Shown one piece after another: positions 33,037 to 37,972 of a DNA stretch of 37,972 bases (positions within the stretch are counted from its first letter, which is position 1; each line of letters begins with the position of its first letter). The position numbers and the translations under genes are program-made. The stretch comes from Gordonia polyisoprenivorans NBRC 16320 = JCM 10675 (GTDB lineage: Bacteria > Actinomycetota > Actinomycetes > Mycobacteriales > Mycobacteriaceae), in assembly GCF_000241325.1 (NCBI RefSeq), contig NZ_BAEI01000062.1, positions 1 through 37,972 of the forward strand, given 5' to 3'. The notes below the pieces were generated by a model, which had not been told where the DNA came from, did no database searches, and saw nothing but the letters and a program-made list of their open reading frames with translations.

Positions 33037-33224
33037 CTCCATGTACTCCTTCGTCTGTGTCATGTATGCCGTTGTGGCGATCAATATTTCGAGCCGGACA
33101 CCGGCCTTCGGACCTCGTCCGCGCGAGGCGGCGTCCGAGGACAACGCTATTGCGCACATCACAGTCGGCGACACATACCGAAGGGTGAACATCCTCCCCC
33201 GTCAGGGGTGATCACGAGGTGAGA
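33037..33224 (-). promoter_or_regulatory. Presumed promoter of the NTF2/ligase/ALDH operon
   Basis: A 188-base gap between the second LuxR pair and the NTF2-like operon. It contains CCCC-CGTCA-GGGG at 33196-33208, and GGTGATC (33207-33213) paired with GATCACC (33223-33229) over the LuxR stop codon, perhaps a weak terminator. I find no copy of the 18-base palindrome here, unlike the other catabolic promoters. Confidence 0.4.
33196..33208. promoter_or_regulatory. C4-N5-G4 inverted repeat
   Basis: CCCC-CGTCA-GGGG, same layout as at 11877-11889, about 160 bases upstream of the NTF2-like start. It may be a LuxR-type operator; chance occurrence is possible. Confidence 0.3.
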
Positions 33225-34412
33225 TCACCAGTCAGCGGCGGCGGCCGCCGCAATCACCTGCGATCGGTTGCACATGCCCAGCTTGCGCAGGATCTGCTTG
33301 ACGTGTGATTTCACCGTTCCGGGCGCGATGATCAAGCGGTCGGCGATCTCGGTATTGGACGCACCGGATATCATGAGTCGCACCACATCTCGCTCTCGTA
33401 GGGTGAGTCGGTCGAACTCGGCGGGCGACGTGACCGGCTCCCCGTCGGCGTCCGCCCGATCCGATACCGTGCTCGTCAAACGAATTCCGGAGTCGCACAG
33501 TTCGTCGATGCGCACCGCCGCATCGTCGAGCAACTCCTTGAGCGAATCGTGGTGGCGGCGCACCTGATCGACCAGCTGCACCCGCTCGAGCACGTAGCCG
33601 ACCCCGACACTGAAGGCCCACAACACATCTCGGTCATCCGAGGTGATCGTCGCACCGTCCGACGAGTGGTCTGCGTGTAGTAAACCCGCGGTCGATCCGC
33701 CCACATTCACCGGAGAGACGACGTATCCGCGCGAGCGACCGGACTCGACGATGATCGGCCGGAACACGCGGTCGCGACTGGTGTCGACCACCATCGTCGG
33801 CCGGCTCGCGGTCACGCTTCTGCGCTCGGGTGTGTCCGGTTCGATCGGTATCGCCCGACCGGTCCATTCGGCGAACCACGACGAGTGCACGTCCGCACCT
33901 TCGAGATATGCCTTCCAGGGTGCCCAGTGGTCATGGTCCACACGCGAGAGCACCACGCGGGAGAAACCGCAACCACGCGCGGCGTCGGCGCACAGCCGGT
34001 CCGAGAGCTCGTCGAGCGTCGACGCCCCGCGCAGGGCATGAAGCGCCGCAGCACAATCCGACATCCGCGCAGTCCACTGCGACATCTGTCCGAGCAGCAT
34101 TTCAGTGGCGAGTTGCTGTAACTCGGCCACTGCCGCGCCGATTTGTTCGCCCCGCCTACCGTCGTCGCCGCTGCATGCTGACGACTGCGCATCCGAGCAC
34201 ACGCGCATCAACGTGGAGACCGCCTCCGATGCATGGGTCATCGAGGCCCCGGGGTCGTCGGGCAACCGCACCTCGGCGTCATTGATCGCCGATACGACCG
34301 CGGTCACCGCCTCCAACCGCCCGTACCAGGCGACATCAGGCGTCCAATTCCGCCCTCGTGCCCGCCCGGGCGATGTTCGGCGCCGATCGTCGGAGGCCAG
34401 CGAGACCGTCAT
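33225..34412 (-). CDS. GAF-domain LuxR-family transcriptional regulator
   Basis: A 395-residue regulator, ATG at 34412 overlapping the upstream LuxR stop (ATGA). The GAF-like sensor lies at about residues 125-285 (RGCGFSRVVLSRVDHDHWAP, RPIIVESGRSRGYVVSPVNV, STAGLLHADHSSD). The LuxR helix-turn-helix is at the C-terminus (LTLRERDVVRLMISGASNTE, APGTVKSHVKQILRKLG). Its layout and key phrases (VLSRV...W-PW, PIIV-x-x-GRS) match the protein at 9446-10723, showing that the two pairs are related. It stands upstream of the NTF2/ligase/ALDH operon, which it may control. Confidence 0.88.
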   Translation of the reverse strand: MTVSLASDDRRRTSPGRARGRNWTPDVAWYGRLEAVTAVVSAINDAEVRLPDDPGASMTHASEAVSTLMRVCSDAQSSACSGDDGRRGEQIGAAVAELQQLATEMLLGQMSQWTARMSDCAAALHALRGASTLDELSDRLCADAARGCGFSRVVLSRVDHDHWAPWKAYLEGADVHSSWFAEWTGRAIPIEPDTPERRSVTASRPTMVVDTSRDRVFRPIIVESGRSRGYVVSPVNVGGSTAGLLHADHSSDGATITSDDRDVLWAFSVGVGYVLERVQLVDQVRRHHDSLKELLDDAAVRIDELCDSGIRLTSTVSDRADADGEPVTSPAEFDRLTLRERDVVRLMISGASNTEIADRLIIAPGTVKSHVKQILRKLGMCNRSQVIAAAAAADW

Positions 34413-35308
34413 CTGTCGAGTCCTCCGAGTTCGGGCCGCGTGTATCTCGCGACCACCGCGGCACGATTGGCTACGCGCAACTTGCGCAGGATGTGCTTCA
34501 CATGTGACTTGACCGTCGACTCCGCGACGGTCAGCTGCGCGGCGATGTCGGCGTTGCTCAACCCCTCGACCATCAACTCGACCACGTCGACTTCTCGGGA
34601 GGTCAGCCCGAAGTCACGCATCGACGGACCCGAACCGCGCGTTCGCGGCGCCCCGCTGTCCGGGCCCGCCGACCGCCGCGCATCGTCCGGCGTCACATCA
34701 CCGAGCCCGCCCACGAACGCGCGCGGCGGATGATTCAGCAGTGAGGATACGGCGGTGCGTTCCCACATCATTTCGGCCTCGACCAGCATTCGCTCGTGAA
34801 TCACGCTCAGCCCGTCGGCAAAGGACTTGGCCAGATCGCGATCGACGACCAGCATCTCGGGAGAATCGACGCTCTGATCCATGTGCAGCAAGCCCACCAC
34901 CGATCCGCACACCACGATCGGGACGACGACATAGCTCCGCGAGCCGGAGTAGCGCCGTAGTGCGGGCAGTACCCGTGGCTCATCGGGGACGTCGGTGACC
35001 AACGCTGCCGAACGTCGGCGGACGACCTCGGATTCGATTGTCGCCGAAGACAGATCGATGGGATGGCCGAGGAATCCCGACGGATCGTCAACCGGCCCGG
35101 CCGCCGAGCACCCATAGAGCGGAATCCACTGCGACCGGCGCACCTCGGAGACCAGACCCCGACCGAAAAGACCAGTCGCGCAGAGCGCATCGAGCGCATG
35201 CCGCCACATGGCCGGCGACGGGCGCGCGGACCAGTCATGAACGCTCGACAGCGCCTGGAACACGCAGCTCAACCACAACTCCGAATCCGCCCTCATCCGC
35301 AGTGGCAA
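34409..35308 (-). CDS. GAF-domain LuxR-family transcriptional regulator
   Basis: A 299-residue regulator. The TTG at 35308 has an AGGAGAGGA stretch upstream; an ATG four codons later lacks a site. The sensor part (GLFGRGLVSEVRRSQWIPLY, GSRSYVVVPIVVCGSVVGLL, HMDQS) is GAF-like and shorter than that of its partner. The C-terminus is a LuxR helix-turn-helix (LTSREVDVVELMVEGLSNAD, VAESTVKSHVKHILRKLRV). It pairs with the next gene by an ATGA overlap and corresponds to the 325-residue member of the other pair. A weak copy of the 18-base palindrome is at 35374-35391. Confidence 0.88.
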   Translation of the reverse strand: MPLRMRADSELWLSCVFQALSSVHDWSARPSPAMWRHALDALCATGLFGRGLVSEVRRSQWIPLYGCSAAGPVDDPSGFLGHPIDLSSATIESEVVRRRSAALVTDVPDEPRVLPALRRYSGSRSYVVVPIVVCGSVVGLLHMDQSVDSPEMLVVDRDLAKSFADGLSVIHERMLVEAEMMWERTAVSSLLNHPPRAFVGGLGDVTPDDARRSAGPDSGAPRTRGSGPSMRDFGLTSREVDVVELMVEGLSNADIAAQLTVAESTVKSHVKHILRKLRVANRAAVVARYTRPELGGLDR

Positions 35309-35373
35309 CTGGTGCTTCCTCTCCTGACGTCGCCCGGTCGCGCTCCATCCCTGACGGCCGGCATCTCCGCGGT

Positions 35374-35391
35374 CGTAAATTCGGGTTCACT
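35374..35391. promoter_or_regulatory. Weak candidate operator before the second LuxR pair
   Basis: CGTAAAT-TCGG-GTTCACT matches the shared 18-base motif at the right arm and part of the left arm only. It is 65 bases upstream of the TTG start at 35308. Treat as tentative. Confidence 0.25.
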
Positions 35392-35440
35392 CCGACGGTG
35401 AGAATTCGCACGGACACGAGCAAATTCGTCACCCATTGTC

Positions 35441-35454
35441 GTGACTTGGGTCAC
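35441..35454. promoter_or_regulatory. Palindrome GTGAC-N4-GTCAC in divergent region
   Basis: GTGAC-TTGG-GTCAC, a perfect five-base-arm inverted repeat, lies midway between the divergent LuxR and nitronate-monooxygenase genes. It is unlike the 18-base motif and could bind a different regulator. Confidence 0.35.
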
Positions 35455-35545
35455 TCCTGTCAAGCTTTGGCCGATGTTGAACCTGCTCACCTCGCTGAAA
35501 CACGGATTCGCGGGGCCGAGGGGATCCGGAGACATCACGCGCGTA

Positions 35546-35563
35546 TGTTATTCATGATTCACA
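35546..35563. promoter_or_regulatory. Candidate operator before the NMO/LLM operon
   Basis: TGTTATT-CATG-ATTCACA keeps the 7-4-7 layout and the ATTCAC arm of the shared motif. It ends 41 bases upstream of the ATG at 35605. Confidence 0.5.
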
Positions 35564-35604
35564 TTGCTGATGGCGTCCATCAGCCCCTGACAAGGTGACT
35601 GGAG

Positions 35605-36546
35605 ATGGACCAGGTGAGGATTCCCGCACAGTATCGATCACGGCTGACCCTTCCGTTGATCGTCGCACCGATGACAGGGGTCTCGAGCATCGACCTCGTC
35701 GTCGCAGCGTGCCGCGTGGGCGTCATCGGCTCGTTCCCGGTACACCTGTCCAGCTCGGTCGACGCGCTGCGCGACGATCTCGATCGGCTCGCCGACGAGC
35801 TCGATCCCGGTTGCGCGCCCTTCGCACCGAACCTCGTGGTGCACCCCTCGAACCAGCAGTTGCCGGACGAACTCTCCGCGCTTATGGATCACCACATCGA
35901 GATGGTGATCGCCAGCGTCGGTGCACCGGACGCGATCATCGAACCATGCCGCGAGGCGGGTATCCGCGTGCTGTCGGATGTGGCCTCCATCCGACACGCT
36001 CATCGCGCGGCAAAAGCCGGTGTGGACGGCTTGATCCTTCTCTCGGCAGGCGCCGGTGGCCAAACCGGATGGGCCAATCCCTTCGCCTTCGTTCGGGCAG
36101 TTCGGCAGTTCTTCGACGGCACGATCGTTCTGGCCGGCGGGATCGCCGACGGCGTCGCTCTGCGCGCAGCTCGCACGCTCGGTGCCGACCTCGGTTATAT
36201 GGGCACCCGCTTCATCGCCGCTGCCGAAAGCGCTGCGCCGGTCGACTACCGGCAAGCAGTCGTCGACGCGTCGATGGATGATGTTGTCCGCTCGGACGTG
36301 GTCGGCGGTATACCGGCTAGCTTGCTCCGTGCGTGGCTGACGACCCATCAATCGGCCGGGCCGACGACCGACGGCTTCGACCACCGGCGACTCAAGACCA
36401 ATTCCGGCGCCTGGAGTGCTGGACATGCTGTCGGCCAGGTGGAGTCCGTGGAAACCGTGGCCACGCTGGTCGAACGGATCGCCGACGAGTACTTCGACGA
36501 CAGCAACGATGGAGAAGGAGGCATCGATCGATGCTCATTGACATGA
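35605..36546 (+). CDS. Nitronate monooxygenase / 2-nitropropane dioxygenase family protein
   Basis: A 313-residue FMN-dependent TIM-barrel protein beginning at ATG 35605 with AAGGTGACTGGAG upstream. The family pattern is present: LIVAPMTGVSSIDLVVAACR, VIGSFPVH, VLSDVASIRHAHRAAKAGVD, then SAGAGGQTGWANPF and VLAGGIADGVALRAARTLGA, DLGYMGTRF. The GAGGQTG phrase stands where class members have GGHxG; the His is replaced by Gln, so nitronate oxidation is doubtful. Many actinobacterial relatives have unknown substrates and occur in lipid or steroid catabolic clusters. It overlaps the next gene by 16 bases, so the two are co-translated. Confidence 0.85.
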   Translation: MDQVRIPAQYRSRLTLPLIVAPMTGVSSIDLVVAACRVGVIGSFPVHLSSSVDALRDDLDRLADELDPGCAPFAPNLVVHPSNQQLPDELSALMDHHIEMVIASVGAPDAIIEPCREAGIRVLSDVASIRHAHRAAKAGVDGLILLSAGAGGQTGWANPFAFVRAVRQFFDGTIVLAGGIADGVALRAARTLGADLGYMGTRFIAAAESAAPVDYRQAVVDASMDDVVRSDVVGGIPASLLRAWLTTHQSAGPTTDGFDHRRLKTNSGAWSAGHAVGQVESVETVATLVERIADEYFDDSNDGEGGIDRCSLT

Positions 36547-37580
36547 ATATCGGCGGCCCTTTTGACGGCACGGCCGGCGGAGATATCGCCACCACCGTGC
36601 ATCAGATCCGCGATGCCGTGGACGGCGGCTTCGCCGGAGTGTGGACCACCGAGGTGTCCCATAATCCATTCTTTCCGCTGATCCTCGCGGCCGAACACGG
36701 AGACGGCCTCGATGTCGGGACTGCGGCTACCGTTGCATTCGCCCGAAACCCCATGTCGCTGGCCATCGCGGCCAACGATGTGCAGCAGATGAGTGGTGGC
36801 CGTCTGATCCTGGGCCTCGGCACCCAGGTCAAGCCGCACATCCGCCGGCGGTTCGACATGCCGTGGTCCGAACCGATTCCCAGATTGCGTGAGTATCTCG
36901 CGGCACTGCGTGAGATCTGGCGCGCCATCGCGACCGGTGAGCACCTCGATTTCCGTGGCGACTACTACCAGCACACTCTCTTCCCGCCAATGTTCCGCCC
37001 TCGGCCCCATGACCACGCCGCTCCACCGATCCTGATCACCGCTGTCGGAGAGCGGATGACGCGGCTGGCCGCCGAGGTGGCCGACGGTATCCTCTTGCAC
37101 GGCTTCACCACCCAAAGGTATCTACGTGAGGTCACCTCACCAGCAATCGACGAAGTGCTTGCCGCGCATGATCGTTCGCGTTCAGATTTCACCATCAGCT
37201 ATCCGGGATTCGTGGTCACCGGCACCACCGACGACGAGATCGCCACTGCCGCGGCCGCTGTACGCCGTCAGATCGCCTTCTACGGCTCGACACCCGCGTA
37301 CGCAAAGGTTCTCGAACACCATGGCTGGGGTGATCTCCATCGAGAATTGCATCGACTGTCGACCACCGACGGCTGGTCGTCGATGAGTGCGCTCATCGAC
37401 GACGATGTGTTGTCGACGTTCGCGGTTGTCGGGACTCCAGAAGAGGCGGGAGCAACTGCCGCACAGAAATTCGGTGACCTCGTGGATCGCTTCACCTTTT
37501 ACGCGCCCTACCCGACGAATGCGGATGTTCGTGCCACTTTCGCCGCGGCGGCCGGTGACGCCCGGCTCGGTACCCGGTGA
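36531..37580 (+). CDS. LLM-class F420-dependent oxidoreductase, TIGR03617 type
   Basis: A 349-residue luciferase-like protein. I use the ATG at 36531, with GAAGGAGG 11 bases upstream, instead of a longer frame through the NMO gene. It opens with MLIDMNIGGPFDGTAGGDIA and has TTEVSHNPFFPLILAAEHGD, VAFARNPMSLAIAANDVQQM, SGGRLILGLGTQVKPHI and FPPMFRPRPHDHAAPPILIT, as in the TIGR03617 subgroup of F420-dependent enzymes common in mycolic-acid actinobacteria. Their substrates are mostly unknown, although some act on CoA esters. It forms an operon with the nitronate-monooxygenase-like gene and precedes mceG by 139 bases. Confidence 0.88.
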   Translation: MLIDMNIGGPFDGTAGGDIATTVHQIRDAVDGGFAGVWTTEVSHNPFFPLILAAEHGDGLDVGTAATVAFARNPMSLAIAANDVQQMSGGRLILGLGTQVKPHIRRRFDMPWSEPIPRLREYLAALREIWRAIATGEHLDFRGDYYQHTLFPPMFRPRPHDHAAPPILITAVGERMTRLAAEVADGILLHGFTTQRYLREVTSPAIDEVLAAHDRSRSDFTISYPGFVVTGTTDDEIATAAAAVRRQIAFYGSTPAYAKVLEHHGWGDLHRELHRLSTTDGWSSMSALIDDDVLSTFAVVGTPEEAGATAAQKFGDLVDRFTFYAPYPTNADVRATFAAAAGDARLGTR

Positions 37581-37719
37581 GGGTCAGGGGTGACTCGATT
37601 TGTGCGAGGTCGCCCATTCGACCCCCGATGTCACCCCAGCGGACGATTCGAGGCTACCCGCCCGGGCCCTACTGTCGATGGGTGTCCACCGCGTGCGCCG
37701 AGGAAGGGATGACATCACC

Positions 37720-37972
37720 ATGGGTGTTGAAGTGAGTGTGGCGAATCTGACGAAGTCGTTTGGTTCGCAGAATATTTGGCGTGATGTGTCGTTGACCTTG
37801 CCCGAGGGTGAGGTGTCGGCGTTGTTGGGTCCGTCGGGTACCGGTAAATCGGTGTTCTTGAAGACGTTGATCGGTTTGCTGCATCCGGAGCAGGGGTCGG
37901 TGATCATCGACGGCACCGACATCACCCAGTGTTCGGCCAAGGAACTGTATGAGATCCGCAAGCTGTTCGGCG
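37720..37972 (+). CDS. mceG: MceG-type ABC transporter ATPase (partial, runs off the window)
   Basis: The first 84 codons of an ABC ATPase, cut by the window edge. It starts at ATG 37720, 11 bases after AGGAAGGG. The text MGVEVSVANLTKSFGSQNIW, then LPEGEVSALLGPSGTGKSVF, includes a Walker A of the form GPSGTGKS, and LKTLIGLLHPEQGSVIIDGT follows. This is the MlaF/MceG (Mkl) family, which powers YrbE/Mce importers. mceG is usually unlinked to mce operons and serves all of them, so its presence about 28 kb from this operon suggests linkage, not proof of a dedicated role. Codon use in the first 60 codons is unusual (see findings). Confidence 0.92.
   Translation, partial: MGVEVSVANLTKSFGSQNIWRDVSLTLPEGEVSALLGPSGTGKSVFLKTLIGLLHPEQGSVIIDGTDITQCSAKELYEIRKLFG

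Noticed and set aside
37587..37637. GGGGTGAC/GTCACCCC repeat between the LLM gene and mceG
   Set aside because: The arms are separated by about 35 bases and could be chance in GC-rich DNA. Not called as a terminator.

Overview
The window is GC-rich actinobacterial DNA. The gene content (a complete mce lipid-import operon, a separate mceG-type ATPase, F420/FMN luciferase-like oxidoreductases, a DinB/mycothiol-type metal-binding protein, many acyl-CoA enzymes) points to a mycolic-acid-containing genus such as Gordonia, Rhodococcus or Nocardia. The genus is inferred from gene style, not from any search. I see no rRNA, tRNA, CRISPR array, transposase or phage gene.

Layout. (1) Positions 91-9214, minus strand: one compact mce operon, yrbEA-yrbEB-mceA-B-C-D-E-F, then a Mce-associated membrane protein and a small DUF3263-like gene; nearly all junctions overlap or nearly touch. 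(2) 9446-11690, minus: two overlapping GAF/LuxR-type regulator genes. (3) 12145-13017, plus: a lone seven-helix membrane protein of possible AveC type. (4) 13167-22266, minus: a seven-gene operon resembling the acyclic-terpene-utilisation (atu) set: acyl-CoA dehydrogenase, carboxylase beta subunit, biotin-carrying alpha subunit, crotonase, TIGR03084 protein, AtuA-family protein, isomerase-like crotonase. A divergent acyl-CoA ligase lies at 22426-24006. (5) 24190-27890, minus: flavin reductase, half-length luciferase-like protein, two SMR transporters, SCP2 protein and an acyl-CoA-dehydrogenase-like protein that lacks the usual catalytic Glu. A divergent TetR regulator lies at 28248-28886. (6) 28947-33036, minus: two NTF2-like proteins, a second acyl-CoA ligase and an aldehyde dehydrogenase. 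(7) 33225-35308, minus: a second overlapping LuxR pair. (8) 35605-37580, plus: a nitronate-monooxygenase-like gene and an F420-type luciferase-family gene. (9) 37720 to the end, plus: the first 84 codons of an mceG-type ATPase.

How it may work together (inference). The Mce system, powered by the MceG-type ATPase, would import a hydrophobic substrate. The two ligases would activate it to CoA esters. The dehydrogenase, biotin carboxylase and crotonases would degrade a methyl-branched or isoprenoid chain by the beta-methyl carboxylation logic known for AtuC/AtuF, while the flavin enzymes and aldehyde dehydrogenase would carry out oxygenation or side-chain oxidation.

The most interesting observation is a shared imperfect palindrome (seven-base arms, four-base spacer, consensus close to AGTTAAT-N4-ATTCACT). 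I find it by eye only in intergenic DNA, in front of the TetR gene, both catabolic operons, the divergent ligase, the first LuxR pair and the nitronate-monooxygenase/LLM pair, with a weaker copy before the second LuxR pair. It suggests one TetR-centred regulon covering most of the window. A second, C4-N5-G4 motif lies upstream of the mce operon and the NTF2/ligase operon and may mark LuxR targets.
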